Positions 51,636-61,176 of a DNA stretch of 64,000 bases are shown one piece after another. A model generated the notes under the pieces. The model did no database searches and was not told the DNA's origin. It saw only the letters and a list, made by a program, of their open reading frames with translations. This DNA comes from an uncultured Isoptericola sp. (GTDB lineage: Bacteria; Actinomycetota; Actinomycetes; Actinomycetales; Cellulomonadaceae): NCBI GenBank assembly GCA_947497265.1, contig CANMFP010000001.1:620001-684000 (forward strand). Direction: 5' to 3'. Each line of letters starts with the position of its first letter. The first letter of the stretch is position 1. Made by a program: the position numbers and the translations under genes.

Positions 51636-53096
51636 TCAGTTCGACGAACCGTTGGTGGCGACGGCCTGCGCCCCGCCGTCCTTGTTCGCGATGCCGGCGA
51701 TGAGCTGGTTGATGTCCACGCCGGTCAGCTCCTTGACGACGGCCTGGCCCTCGCCGAGGACGCTGCTGACGTTCTTGGTGACCGCCGACGCACCGTCGGT
51801 GGAGATCACCGTCATGCCCTGGATGCTGGCGATCGGCTCGGCCGCGGCGCGGACGATCTCCGGCAGGCGCTCGATGAGCTCCTGGACCAGCGCGGCCTCG
51901 CCGTACTTCTCCAGCGCGATCGCCTTGGCGTCCGTGGCGGCAGCCTCGGCGCGACCCTCGGCCTCGATGGCGGCCGCGCGGGCCTCACCCTCGGCCCGGA
52001 TACCGGCGGCCTGTGCCACCTGGCGGTCACGGTCGGCCTCACCGGCACGACGGACCGACTCGGCGGCGGCCTCGGCGTCCTGGATCGCTGCGGTCTTGTT
52101 CGCCTCGGCGATCGTCGTCCGCTTGAAGGCCTCGGCCTCGGTGGCCGCGTTCTCCGAGTCACGCCGCGCGTTGGCTTCCTGGACCTCGGCGTAGGCCTTG
52201 GCCTCGGACGGCTTGCGGACCTCGATGTCGAGGCGCTCCTGCTCCACGCGCGCCTTCTCCGACAGCGCCTCCCGCTCCTGCTGGGCGACGAGACGGTCCT
52301 GCTCCGCCCGGGCGAGCTGGCCGGAGGCGTCGGCCTCGGCCTGTGCGCGGTCGGTCTCGGCCTTGATGGAGGCCTTCTTGAGGTCGAGCGCCTTCTGACG
52401 CTCGGCGATCTGCTCGGCAGCCTCGATGACGGCGAACTCCGACGCCCGCTGCGCCTCCGCCTCGGAGACCTCGGCGACCTGGCGGGCGCGTGCCGACTCG
52501 GCGCGGCCCAGGTTGGCCAGGTAGTCCGAGCCGGGCGTCGAGATGTCGGAGATGTTGAGGATGTCGACCTGCAGGCCCTGCTCGGCGAGGTCCTTCTTGG
52601 TGGACTCGACGACGCGGTCGGACAGGCCCTTGCGGTCGGAGATGATCTCCTCGATCGACATGTCGCCGACGATCGAGCGCAGCGAACCCTCGAGGGACTC
52701 CGCGATGATCTCGGTGAGGAGCTCCTGCTGGGACAGGAAGCGCTGCGCCGCACGGCGCACGCCCTCCTCGTCACCCCGCACCTTGAAGTTGATCGACGCC
52801 TTGATGGCGATCTTGATGCGGTTCGCGTCGACGCCCTCGACCGTCATGCCGATCTGACGCTGCTCGAGGGAGATCGCGAAGCCCTGCTGCAGGATCGGCC
52901 AGACGAAGGTCCGACCGCCGATGACGACCTTCTGCCCGCTGACCTCCTTGCGCCCGGCGCCGCGGCCGACGATGACGAGGGCCTGGTTCGGCGGCACCCG
53001 GCGGATGCGCTGGGCGACGAAGATCCCCACCGCGAGGAACGCGATGACGATGGCGACCACCGCGATGGTGGTCACGAAGCTGGACGAGTCGGTCAT
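51636..53096 (-). CDS. Flotillin-like SPFH-domain membrane protein
   Basis: 486 residues. One N-terminal membrane helix (about 8-30), SPFH domain (about 33-205: VPPNQALVIVGRGAGRK, GRTFVWPILQQGFAISLE), then a long coiled coil rich in Glu-Ala repeats (about 215-395), and a C-terminal flotillin segment (LERLPEIVRAAAEPIASIQGMTVI). Flotillins oligomerise at the membrane and organise functional microdomains. The NfeD-like gene lies 45 nt upstream in the same direction, the usual partner. Confidence 0.93.
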   Translation of the reverse strand: MTDSSSFVTTIAVVAIVIAFLAVGIFVAQRIRRVPPNQALVIVGRGAGRKEVSGQKVVIGGRTFVWPILQQGFAISLEQRQIGMTVEGVDANRIKIAIKASINFKVRGDEEGVRRAAQRFLSQQELLTEIIAESLEGSLRSIVGDMSIEEIISDRKGLSDRVVESTKKDLAEQGLQVDILNISDISTPGSDYLANLGRAESARARQVAEVSEAEAQRASEFAVIEAAEQIAERQKALDLKKASIKAETDRAQAEADASGQLARAEQDRLVAQQEREALSEKARVEQERLDIEVRKPSEAKAYAEVQEANARRDSENAATEAEAFKRTTIAEANKTAAIQDAEAAAESVRRAGEADRDRQVAQAAGIRAEGEARAAAIEAEGRAEAAATDAKAIALEKYGEAALVQELIERLPEIVRAAAEPIASIQGMTVISTDGASAVTKNVSSVLGEGQAVVKELTGVDINQLIAGIANKDGGAQAVATNGSSN

Positions 53097-53141
53097 GATG
53101 CGCGCCGGAGCGCGGCTCCTTCCGGGAGGGTGGTGCGGTGA

Positions 53142-53612
53142 CTACGCCCCGGGCCGGTACGGCCCGACGCGCACGCTGTTGGGCTGGTGCTCGAGCACCA
53201 CGACGCGCGTGCCCTCCGCGATCGGCTCCAGCGACCACGCGAGGCGCCGCTCGAGCTCGCTGACCGCGTCGAGGGAGACCTCGCCGGACGCCTGGCCGAT
53301 GTCCGTGACGGCAGTGCCCTGCACCCCGACGAGCGAGACGTTCGCGTTGTCCTCGGTGGCGCTGAGTCGGCGGATCATGAGCTGGGCGACGACGGCGGCG
53401 AGCAGACCGACGACGGCCGACGCCGCGTAGGCGGTCCAGACGGGCAGCCCGTTGACGGTCACGATCGACCCCACGGCGCCGAAGACCACCGCCCCGACAC
53501 CGAGCGACGTGCCGGACAGCGCACCGTCGCCCATGTCCACCAGCTCCCCGATCACGAGCGAGAGCAGCAGCAGCACGAGTCCAGCGGCACCGATGAGGAC
53601 GAAGACGAGCAC
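53142..53612 (-). CDS. NfeD-like membrane protein
   Basis: 156 residues from a GTG with GGAG 7 nt upstream. Three membrane helices (FVLIGAAGLVLLLLSLVIG; SLGVGAVVFGAVGSIVTV; YAASAVVGLLAAVVAQLMI) and a C-terminal OB-fold (VQGTAVTDIGQASGEVSLDAV, GTRVVVLEHQPNSVRVGP). NfeD proteins are encoded beside flotillins and act with them. First gene of the two-gene unit. Confidence 0.85.
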   Translation of the reverse strand: MLVFVLIGAAGLVLLLLSLVIGELVDMGDGALSGTSLGVGAVVFGAVGSIVTVNGLPVWTAYAASAVVGLLAAVVAQLMIRRLSATEDNANVSLVGVQGTAVTDIGQASGEVSLDAVSELERRLAWSLEPIAEGTRVVVLEHQPNSVRVGPYRPGA

Positions 53613-53728
53613 GCAGAGCTCCGAGCGTCGAGGTTCGAGGATGTGTCGAGCGTGTGAAGAATGCCAGATCCGGACCTCTCGGCGCGACTCCCTCCACCAT
53701 CCGGTCGGATGTGCGCGACGATCGGAGC

Positions 53729-54376
53729 ATGGACCTGCCACCTTCCGACGCTCCTCGCCTCGTCCTCCTCCGCCACGGCGAGACGACCTGGTCGGCCGCC
53801 GGGAAGCACACCGGCCGGACCGACCTGCCGCTGACGACCGCCGGCGAGCGCGAGGCCCGGGACGCCGGACGCCGTCTGGCCGGGCTCTCCCCCGCCGTCG
53901 TCTACTGCTCGCCGCTCCAGCGCGCCCACCGCACCGCCGAGCTCGCGGGCTTCCCCGAAGCCGTCGTCGACCCGGACCTCGCCGAGTGGGACTACGGCCC
54001 CGTGGAAGGCCGCACGTCCGCCGAGATCACCGAGAGCATCGGCCGGGAGTTCGAGATCTTTCGCGAGGGCGTGGGCGTCGTGCCGCCCGACCCGGCCGGC
54101 AGCGTGCCCGACGGCGGCACACGGCACGGCGAGAGCCTCGCCGACGTCCGGGCGCGCACCGACCGGTTCCTCGACCGTGCCCGCCCCACGCTCGACGACG
54201 GCGGCACCGTGCTCGTCGTCGCGCACGGCCACCTGCTGCGCGTCCTCGCCACGGCCTGGCTGGACGTCGACCCGACGTTCGGGGCGCGCCTCGAGCTCGG
54301 AACCGCCGCGATCTGCGCGCTCGGCACGTCGCACGGCCTGGAGTCGATCGAGGGGTGGAACCTGGTGGCAGGATGA
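53729..54376 (+). CDS. Histidine phosphatase family protein (phosphoglycerate mutase-like)
   Basis: 215 residues. Catalytic RHG motif in LVLLRHGETTWSAAGKHTGRTDLPLT (His near 20), second His in VLVVAHGHLLRVLATAWL (near 158), and CSPLQRAHRTAEL plus EWDYGPVEG. Acid phosphatase or sugar-phosphate phosphatase of the GpmB/CobC-like group. The ATG used puts the RHG loop at the usual distance. It ends 4 nt before the PH-domain gene, so the two form an operon. Confidence 0.87.
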   Translation: MDLPPSDAPRLVLLRHGETTWSAAGKHTGRTDLPLTTAGEREARDAGRRLAGLSPAVVYCSPLQRAHRTAELAGFPEAVVDPDLAEWDYGPVEGRTSAEITESIGREFEIFREGVGVVPPDPAGSVPDGGTRHGESLADVRARTDRFLDRARPTLDDGGTVLVVAHGHLLRVLATAWLDVDPTFGARLELGTAAICALGTSHGLESIEGWNLVAG

Positions 54377-54380
54377 CGCC

Positions 54381-54911
54381 ATGGCCCTGAACGAGAAGAA
54401 CCTCATCGACGGTGAGCACGTCGTCATGGAGCTGCGGGAGCACACGAAGGCCCTGGTGTGGCCGGTTGTGGTGCTGATCGCCGCGCTGGTCGGTGCGGTC
54501 GCCGTCGTCACGCTGGTCCCCGACGGACCCGGGCGGTGGGTCGGTCTCGGTGTGCTCGCGCTCGTCGCGGTGGTGTGGGTCTTCCTGCCGTGGCTGAAGT
54601 GGCGCACCACCTCGTTCTCCGTGACGAACCAGCGCATCGCCATGCGCTCCGGGCTGCTGACCCGCGTGGGCCGCGACATCCCGCTCCACCGCATCAACGA
54701 CGTCTCGATGGAGAAGGGGCTCGTCGACCGCCTGTTCGGCTGCGGCACCCTCGTGGTCGCCGACGCCACCGAGAAGCGGGGCATGGTGCTGCACGACGTC
54801 CCCGACGTCGAGGACGTGCACCGCCAGCTGCAGGAGCTGCTGCTCCAGGCCGACGACGGGTCCGACGACGGCGAGTGGCCTCCGCGGGAGCCGCGCCGCC
54901 GGGTGCGCTGA
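54381..54911 (+). CDS. PH-domain membrane protein (DUF304 / YdbS-like)
   Basis: 176 residues. Short N-terminus (LIDGEHVVMELREHTKALVWP), two membrane helices (about 27-46 and 55-72), then a bacterial PH domain: WRTTSFSVTNQRIAMRSGLLTRVGRDIPLHRINDVSMEKGLVDRLFGCGTLVVADA. The family is common in actinobacteria; role unknown. The acidic tail is followed by PREPRRRVR. Confidence 0.85.
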   Translation: MALNEKNLIDGEHVVMELREHTKALVWPVVVLIAALVGAVAVVTLVPDGPGRWVGLGVLALVAVVWVFLPWLKWRTTSFSVTNQRIAMRSGLLTRVGRDIPLHRINDVSMEKGLVDRLFGCGTLVVADATEKRGMVLHDVPDVEDVHRQLQELLLQADDGSDDGEWPPREPRRRVR

Positions 54912-54935
54912 GGCTCAGCCGCGCCGCGCCAGGGC

Positions 54936-55481
54936 TCAACCGAGCCGCGCCGCCGGGATCTCGGAGAGCTGGCGCACCATCCACGGGCTGAACGCCCACG
55001 GGGTCGCCTCGACCGCGGCCCGCACCTGGCCCGCGGGCGCCCACACGTGCTCCGACACCTCGTCCGGGTTGGGCTCCACGTCCCCGACCACGCGCGCGAC
55101 GTAGACCGGGCAGATCTCGTTCTCCACGATCCCCGAGGCGTCCACAGCGCGGTAGCGGAACCCCGGGACGACCACCTCGATGTTCGACACCTCGGCACCC
55201 AGCTCGTGCTCGGCATGCCGGACCAACGACTGCTCGGCACTCTCCGTCCACCGCAGGTGGCCGCAGAACGAGTTGGTCCAGACGCCCGGCCAGGTCTTCT
55301 TGGCCAGGGCGCGCCGGGTGACCAGCAGACGTCCTTCGTCGTCCAGCAGGTAGCAGGAGAACGCGAGGTGCAGCGGCGTGTCGGTCGTGTGGACCTCGGC
55401 ACGGGCGACCGTACCGATGCGGTTCCCGACGTCGTCGCAGGTCACGACATGGTCGGCCGCGACGGGCGTGTGCGTCTCCAT
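54936..55481 (-). CDS. idi: Isopentenyl-diphosphate delta-isomerase, type I
   Basis: 181 residues. Converts isopentenyl to dimethylallyl diphosphate for isoprenoid synthesis. Nudix-like fold with catalytic Cys in WTNSFCGHLRW (C73) and Glu in ENEICPVYVARV (near 121); VTRRALAKKTWPGVWTN and NPDEVSEHVW complete the family pattern. Metal ligands H31, H38-type and E are in place. A single gene between the convergent PH-domain gene and the HNH gene. Confidence 0.93.
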   Translation of the reverse strand: METHTPVAADHVVTCDDVGNRIGTVARAEVHTTDTPLHLAFSCYLLDDEGRLLVTRRALAKKTWPGVWTNSFCGHLRWTESAEQSLVRHAEHELGAEVSNIEVVVPGFRYRAVDASGIVENEICPVYVARVVGDVEPNPDEVSEHVWAPAGQVRAAVEATPWAFSPWMVRQLSEIPAARLG

Positions 55482-55499
55482 CGGTCCATCCTGGCACGC

Positions 55500-57209
55500 T
55501 CAGAAGGGCGGCGGGGCATCGTCGACCCGAGGACGCGGCCGGACGCCCGCAGGATCCGCGCGGTACGGCGCGCTCGCGTACCGGTGCTGCGTCGGCGAGG
55601 TCCAGACGCTCGTCCCGGTGGCCGGGTCGCGTACCACCGCCCAGCCACCGGTCGTCTTGGCCCGGTGGTGCGTGCGGCACAGGGCGTGCAGGTTGTCGCC
55701 GTGGGTCTGCGGCCTGCCGCGCCCCGCGTCGAAGGGCACGATGTGGTCGAGGTCGCCACGCGACGCCGGCACGCCGCAGCCGGGGAACGCGCACGTGGCG
55801 TCGCGAGCCACCACGGCGGCACGCAGCGCCCGGCTCGGTCGGTACGAGCGCGACGAACGGTCCGTCAGCACCCCGGAGACCGGATCGGTGAGGATGCGCT
55901 GCCAGACCGCCTCCGGGTCGGTCGCGATCGTCCGAGCCATCGGTGCGGGGATCGGCCCGTAGCCCGCCAGGATCGCCGGGAGGTCGTCGGTGCCGAGCAA
56001 CGTCGACGCCGCGATGGTCACCTGCACGGGCGACGAGCGGCCGCACGGCGCCTGGAACTGCGATGCGTGGAACTGCGACGCGTACGGCTGCGACACCTGG
56101 GAGCCGGGTGCGTCGACGCAGGGCAGCTCTGCGCCGGGCATCGGGGACGCGGGCGTGTCGACGGCCGGTTCGACTGCTCCGGTGAGGAGTGCGACCAGCG
56201 CGTCGGCCCGGCACTCGTCGAGGCGCCTGGCCTCCCCCGGGGTGCGGTGCAGCTCCCCGCCCAGGCCGTCGATCGCCGCACGGGCACGCGCCGCGTCGGC
56301 GGCGGGAAGGTAGGCGGTCAGATAGGCCATGGCATCGTCGACCGGCTCGAACACGACCGACCGTGACCGCCGCGCCTCGCGGTGACGCTCGATCGTGCCG
56401 TCCGGGTCGGCGGTGATCTCTGCCCGGCGCAGCCGGTCGCGGATCTGCCGCACGGTGAGGTGCTCGAGGTCGTGGCGCAGCTCGCGGATCACCTGCCGTC
56501 GTCGGGCGTCGTCGAGCCGCCCCGTCGCGACGAGCACCTCTGCCTTGCGCCGGTCGGCCACACCGGCCGCCATCGCGTCGGCGACCTCCGGGATCGACCG
56601 GACGCCCTGGGCGACCGCGACGTGCTGCGCGGCGGCGTGCCGGCTCAGGCCGAGCCGAGCCGAGACCTCGTCGGCCACGAACTCGTGCCGGGATGACCCG
56701 CGCGTGCGCTGCAGCAGCTCACCGAGCGCCGCGGCCGACCCCGCCTGCGCCCAGGCGGCCAACCGCTCCCAGGCGGCCAGCAGCTCGACCAGGGAGGTGT
56801 CGTCGAGGTCGGCGGGCTCGGTGCTCGCCAGCATCGTCGCGAGTGACGGCCCCGGACCGCCCGGCATCTCGTCGAGCCATGCGTCTGGCCCCGACAGCCC
56901 GCCGCCGTCGGGCCGGGCGCCGCCGCCGTCGGAGCGACCGTCGCGGCCGGGAGCGGGGCACAGCTCGAACACCGTGTAGGGATGCGCTGCGCCGACCTCG
57001 ACCGCGAGAAGGTCGGCAAGCTCTCGCTCGAGCCCCGTGCCGCCGTCCTCGCCGTCGTCCATGAGTGCGGCGGAGTCGGTGCTCGCTCGCGGCTCTCGGT
57101 GGTTGGGTCCCGGTGCGGCCGGGGCACCGACCGCACCGGGACCGGGGGTTCGTGCACGACGAGTCCCGACAGCGTGCCGCGCCGGGTGGGAAGCGTCGTC
57201 TTCGAACAT
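55500..57209 (-). CDS. DUF222/HNH endonuclease-domain protein
   Basis: 569 residues from MFEDDASH. The N-terminal half has a DUF222 domain (SLVELLAAWERLAAWAQAGSAAALGELL; RHEFVADEVSARLGLSRHAAAQHVAVA). The C-terminus has an HNH motif: CAFPGCGVPASRGDLDHIVPFDAGRGRP...NLHALCRTHHRAKT with zinc Cys pair and DH. Such proteins occur in many copies per actinobacterial genome; they were once taken as 13E12 repeat elements. A 15-bp tandem repeat (56053-56097) encodes a small Ser/Gln/Ala-rich repeat in the variable middle. Nuclease function is unproven. Confidence 0.87.
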   Translation of the reverse strand: MFEDDASHPARHAVGTRRARTPGPGAVGAPAAPGPNHREPRASTDSAALMDDGEDGGTGLERELADLLAVEVGAAHPYTVFELCPAPGRDGRSDGGGARPDGGGLSGPDAWLDEMPGGPGPSLATMLASTEPADLDDTSLVELLAAWERLAAWAQAGSAAALGELLQRTRGSSRHEFVADEVSARLGLSRHAAAQHVAVAQGVRSIPEVADAMAAGVADRRKAEVLVATGRLDDARRRQVIRELRHDLEHLTVRQIRDRLRRAEITADPDGTIERHREARRSRSVVFEPVDDAMAYLTAYLPAADAARARAAIDGLGGELHRTPGEARRLDECRADALVALLTGAVEPAVDTPASPMPGAELPCVDAPGSQVSQPYASQFHASQFQAPCGRSSPVQVTIAASTLLGTDDLPAILAGYGPIPAPMARTIATDPEAVWQRILTDPVSGVLTDRSSRSYRPSRALRAAVVARDATCAFPGCGVPASRGDLDHIVPFDAGRGRPQTHGDNLHALCRTHHRAKTTGGWAVVRDPATGTSVWTSPTQHRYASAPYRADPAGVRPRPRVDDAPPPF

Positions 57210-57287
57210 GCGTTCGACACTAGCGAACAGCGAGGGTCGCTGCAAGAGGGAATCCGCAGACCGGCGAGCCGCTGACCACGTGGAACG

Positions 57288-57968
57288 TCACACCGCGCGT
57301 GTCAGCGCCTTGCTGACGCGGCGGTCCATCTCGTCGCTCAGGCGCACCTCGCCGTCGTCGGCGGACCTCCGTAGGGCCGCCGCCAGCTCGGCAGTCGCGC
57401 CGAACGCCGGAGCACCCGCGTTCCACGTGCCGAACCAGTCCGCCACGGACACCCCGTGCGAGGGCCGGAACACGATCTCGACGGCGTCGCCCGCCCCGAG
57501 CTCACCCCGCTCGACGACCCGCAGGTAGGACCCCGTGCGGTTCGCCTCGGCGAACCGGCGCACCCAGCGCGGCGGCGACCCGAGCCGTCGCGCGAAGGTG
57601 GCGCACGGGGTGCGCGGCTGCGTCACCTCGAGCAGCACCGTCCCGATGCGCCACTGCTCCCCGACGAGCGCTCCGGACACGTCGAGACCTCGGGTCCGCA
57701 GGTTCTCCCCGAACAGACCCGGAGGGATCTCCCGTCCGAGCTCGGGCTCCCAGAACGCGACGTCCTCGGCGGCATAGGCGTAGACCGCCTGCTCCAGGCC
57801 GCCGTGGTTCTCACGGTCCGCCTGGACGTCGGCGTAGAGCCCGTAGCGCCCGGCCCGCACCCTGCCCTCGACGGGCCGCTTGTCGATCGCGGTGATGCCG
57901 ACCGTCCCGGCGTCGGGCAACAGCTGGTGGACACGGCAGACGGCAAGGAGCTCACCCATGGCGCTCAT
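57288..57968 (-). CDS. MOSC-domain protein
   Basis: 226 residues. YiiM-like MOSC fold: AIDKRPVEGRVRAGRYGLYADVQADRENHGGLEQAVYAYAAEDVAFWEPELG, PGLFGENLRTRGLDVSGALVGEQWRIGTVLLEVTQPRTPCATFARRLG with the conserved Cys in TPCAT (about 130). MOSC proteins handle sulfur in molybdenum cofactor chemistry or reduce N-hydroxylated compounds. The start overlaps the permease stop by 4 nt, an unusual partner. Confidence 0.88.
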   Translation of the reverse strand: MSAMGELLAVCRVHQLLPDAGTVGITAIDKRPVEGRVRAGRYGLYADVQADRENHGGLEQAVYAYAAEDVAFWEPELGREIPPGLFGENLRTRGLDVSGALVGEQWRIGTVLLEVTQPRTPCATFARRLGSPPRWVRRFAEANRTGSYLRVVERGELGAGDAVEIVFRPSHGVSVADWFGTWNAGAPAFGATAELAAALRRSADDGEVRLSDEMDRRVSKALTRAV

Positions 57969-59398
57969 GCTCCCACCTCCGACGACCGGGCCTCGCGCCG
58001 TGCGAAGGCTCGGCGCACCAGGTACGCCCCGAGGATGACGGCGACCAGCACCGCCGTGGCGACGAGCTGTGCCCGCGCGGCGTCGTCGGTCAGCATCAGC
58101 GCGGCGAGCCCCACGAGGGCCGCGAGGGTGGCCCAGGTGAGCCACGGGAAGGCCCACACCCGCAGGCGCATCGGCTCCCCGGAACGCGCCGCCTCGGCCT
58201 CCAGGCGGGGCCGCAGCCGGAGCTGCGACACCGTGATGAGCAACCAGACGACGAACAACGCGGAGCCGACGGCGTTGAGCAGCACCGACAGCAGCGCCTC
58301 CGGCAGCAGCCAGTTCAGGAGCACCGCCACGACGCCGAAGAACACGGACACCAGCACCGCCACCCACGGCACGTCCCGGCGGGAGATCTTCGTGGCCGCC
58401 GCCGGGGCGTCACGCCGCTCCCCGAGGGAGAACAACATGCGCGACGTGCCGTACACCTGCGCGTTGAAGGCGCTCAGCAGCGCCAGCACGACCACGACCT
58501 CCATGAGCCGCGCCGCGCCGTCGAACCCGGCCAGCTCGAGGACGCCCACGAACGGCGAGGTGAGCGCGTCGGCGTCGTCCCACGGCAGGAGCGCCACGAT
58601 GATCGCGACGGAACCGAGGTAGAACGCCAGGATGCGCCACAGGATGGTGCGGGTGGCGCGGGCGACGGCGTCACGCGGGTCGCGCGCCTCGGCGGCGGCG
58701 ATCGCCACGATCTCGATGCCGCCGAACGCGAACGCGACGGCGAGCAGGCCGGCCGCGATGCCGCCGACGCCGGCCGGGGCGAACCCGCCGTGCTCGGCCC
58801 ACTGCCCGAGCACGCTGCCCGTGACAGGGATGACGCCCACCACGACGAGCACGCCGACAGCGAGGAACGCCACGATGGCGGCCACCTTGATCAGGGCGAA
58901 CCAGAACTCGGCCTCGCCGAACTGCCGCACCCCGATCAGGTTGATGCCGCCCAGGACCGCCACGACGACGCCCGCGACCACCCACTGCGGCACGCCCGGC
59001 CACCAGCCGGAGACGATCTCCGCCACCCCGGTGACCTCGACGCCGAGCACCATGATCAGCATGAACCAGTACAGCCAGCCCAGCAGGAACCCGGCCCACC
59101 GGCCCAGCGCGACCTCCGCGTACACGGAGAACGAGCCCGAGGCGGGCAGCGCGGACGCCATCTCGGCCAGCATCCGCATGACGGCCACGACGATCGCCCC
59201 GGCGATGGCGTAGCTGATCAGCACCGCCGGGCCGGCGGTCGCGATCGCCTCGCCCGAGCCGAGGAACAGCCCGGCGCCGATGGCGGAACCGAGGCCCATC
59301 ATCGTCAGGTGCCGGGGCCGCAGCCCGTGCGCGAGCGGTTCGGCCGGCGCGCTCAGGGCCTCGCCGCCGGGGCGGGTCGGGTCAGGTCCGTTCGTCAC
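57965..59398 (-). CDS. Amino acid permease (APC superfamily, AAT family)
   Basis: 477 residues with 12 membrane segments. N-terminal signature GLRPRHLTMMGLGSAIGAGLFLGSGEAIATAGPAVLISYAIAG is that of the AAT permeases; SGSFSVYAEVALGRWAGFLLGWLYWFM and GGIEIVAIAAAEARDPRDAVARATRTILWRI follow. Imports an amino acid with protons. Coupled to the downstream MOSC gene. Substrate not evident. Confidence 0.9.
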   Translation of the reverse strand: MTNGPDPTRPGGEALSAPAEPLAHGLRPRHLTMMGLGSAIGAGLFLGSGEAIATAGPAVLISYAIAGAIVVAVMRMLAEMASALPASGSFSVYAEVALGRWAGFLLGWLYWFMLIMVLGVEVTGVAEIVSGWWPGVPQWVVAGVVVAVLGGINLIGVRQFGEAEFWFALIKVAAIVAFLAVGVLVVVGVIPVTGSVLGQWAEHGGFAPAGVGGIAAGLLAVAFAFGGIEIVAIAAAEARDPRDAVARATRTILWRILAFYLGSVAIIVALLPWDDADALTSPFVGVLELAGFDGAARLMEVVVVLALLSAFNAQVYGTSRMLFSLGERRDAPAAATKISRRDVPWVAVLVSVFFGVVAVLLNWLLPEALLSVLLNAVGSALFVVWLLITVSQLRLRPRLEAEAARSGEPMRLRVWAFPWLTWATLAALVGLAALMLTDDAARAQLVATAVLVAVILGAYLVRRAFARREARSSEVGA

Positions 59399-59430
59399 GC
59401 GGACACGCTAGTCCTTGCACGGCGCACCCA

Positions 59431-59468
59431 CCGGGCCTGCGGTGCACGACGGCGCACCGCAGGCCCGG
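59431..59468 (-). terminator. Terminator of the TetR-ABC exporter operon
   Basis: CCGGGCCTGCGGTGC and GCACCGCAGGCCCGG: 15-bp perfect arms, 8-nt loop. It lies 19 nt past the ABC permease stop on the minus strand and 32 bp before the permease gene start, isolating the two units. Confidence 0.82.
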
Positions 59469-59487
59469 TCGAGGCTTGCTGGCCCGC

Positions 59488-61176
59488 TCAGACCGTCTGC
59501 AGGTCCCGGCGGCGGAAACCGACGAAGGCCAGGACGAGCAGGGCGGCCGCGACGGCGCTCAGCCCCACGAACGAGCCGGCGTCGAAGTCCGCGACGAACG
59601 CCTCCGGGACCCAGTAGAACGGGGAGATCCAGTGCGCCGCCTCGGGCAGGTCCTCGATGAGACCGCCGAACATGCCGATCACGAAGGTGTAGGCCAGCAG
59701 CGCCCACCCGGCCGCGGTGGCTCGCGGGATCCACGCGAAGAGCGCGGCCGTGAGCCCCAGATAGATCAGCACGGCGGGTATGTAGCCGAGAAGCACCTCC
59801 GTGTAGGTGCCGAGGCCGGGTTCGGTCATGTCGACCGAGACCGCGCCGGCCCACAGGGCGTAGACGCTGACGGCGAGCAGCACCACGGTGCCGACGCCGG
59901 CGACGAGGAGCTGGGCACCGAGCCAGCGCCCGCGGGAGACCGGCGTGGACAGCGCCAGCTCGGCACGGCCGGTGGTCTCCTCGGCCTTGGGCCGCAGCCC
60001 CATCACGATGGCGTACGCGGCCGCGCACAGGGCGCCGTAGAGCATGATCGCGCCGAGGAACGCCGCCTCGAACCGCGTGGTGTCCTCGCCGAAGATCCCC
60101 TGCATCGCGGGGTTGTCGGCGATGAGGTCGCCGATCATGGTGCCGATCTCGGGGACGAGCGTGCCGGACGCCAGCCACATCGCGCCCAGCCCCAGGGCGG
60201 ACCAGCGCAGGGCTCCCCGCTGCTGGATCCAGGCGAGGGCGAGCGGGCTCTGCAACGAATCGCGGGCGTCGGGCCTACCGGCCCGCGTCGCGATCATGCC
60301 GCCGCCGAAGTCCCGCCGGGACGCGAGCATCGAAGCAGCGACGAGCAGCACGACGATCGTGACGACGCTCAGCGCCATCGGCCACCAGCGCAGGTCGACG
60401 AAGGCCCTCGTCTGCTGCGCCCAGGCGATCGGCGAGAACCAGGACAGCGCGCTGCCGCCCGGCACCTCACGCAGATTGCCCGCGACCTCGACGGCGAACG
60501 CCAGACCGAACACGGCCACGCTGCGACCGCTCGCACCCCGGCCGCTCTCGACGAGCTGGCAGAACACGAGCGCGATCGCGCCGAAGACCATGGCGCTCAG
60601 CCCGGCGCCGACGGTCATGCCGAGCGAGTCGGCCAGCGGCATCTCCTCGGCACCGCCGACGCCGGTCATCGCGAGCGCCGAGACGCCGGCGATCACCGCG
60701 TTGACCAGCACGAGCGTGACCACGGCGGCCACGGCGGGGGCGTGCCGTCCCACGGGAGCGGCGCGCACCAGCTCGGACCGGCCCGTCTCTTCCTCGGCGC
60801 GGGTGTGCCGCACCACGTGCAGGATGCTCATGAGGGCGAGCGCGAGGACCACCCAGACGGTGCCCTCGTTCGCGATGGCCGCGCCGACGGTGTAGTTCTC
60901 GACGCCGTAGCCGGGGCCGCCCATGACGATGCCCGACGGCGTCTCCATCAGCGCGCCGCGCGCCTGGAGCGCACCCTCGGTCTCGCCCATGATGCCGAGC
61001 GCCGCGGTGAAGTACGCGTAGAACAGCACCAGCGAGCCGGTCCACACGGAGAGACGCACGCGGTCACGGCGCAGGATGAAGCGGATGAGACTGCCGGTGC
61101 CGCTCAGCGTGGAGCCGCCCCGGGCAGGAGCGGACGCCGCGGCGGGCACCGGCCGCTCGAGGGTCGTCGTCATCAC
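59488..61176 (-). CDS. ABC exporter permease (TnrB/ABC-2-like)
   Basis: 562 residues with about 12 membrane segments in two similar halves: [28 protein letters not shown] and [27 protein letters not shown], echoed later by [36 protein letters not shown]. This duplicated layout is typical of actinobacterial drug-type exporter permeases. Overlaps the ATPase stop by 4 nt. Works with the upstream ATPase; substrate unknown, likely a toxic compound sensed by the TetR protein. Confidence 0.88.
   Translation of the reverse strand: MMTTTLERPVPAAASAPARGGSTLSGTGSLIRFILRRDRVRLSVWTGSLVLFYAYFTAALGIMGETEGALQARGALMETPSGIVMGGPGYGVENYTVGAAIANEGTVWVVLALALMSILHVVRHTRAEEETGRSELVRAAPVGRHAPAVAAVVTLVLVNAVIAGVSALAMTGVGGAEEMPLADSLGMTVGAGLSAMVFGAIALVFCQLVESGRGASGRSVAVFGLAFAVEVAGNLREVPGGSALSWFSPIAWAQQTRAFVDLRWWPMALSVVTIVVLLVAASMLASRRDFGGGMIATRAGRPDARDSLQSPLALAWIQQRGALRWSALGLGAMWLASGTLVPEIGTMIGDLIADNPAMQGIFGEDTTRFEAAFLGAIMLYGALCAAAYAIVMGLRPKAEETTGRAELALSTPVSRGRWLGAQLLVAGVGTVVLLAVSVYALWAGAVSVDMTEPGLGTYTEVLLGYIPAVLIYLGLTAALFAWIPRATAAGWALLAYTFVIGMFGGLIEDLPEAAHWISPFYWVPEAFVADFDAGSFVGLSAVAAALLVLAFVGFRRRDLQTV

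Noticed and set aside
54911-54950. GGCTC-AACC-GAGCC hairpin between the PH-domain and idi genes as terminator
   Set aside because: The stem is only 5 bp and surrounded by low-complexity GC repeats; too weak to claim.
55500-57209. HNH protein as part of a mobile element or homing endonuclease
   Set aside because: DUF222/HNH proteins are abundant stand-alone genes in actinobacteria; no inverted repeats or target duplication were seen.
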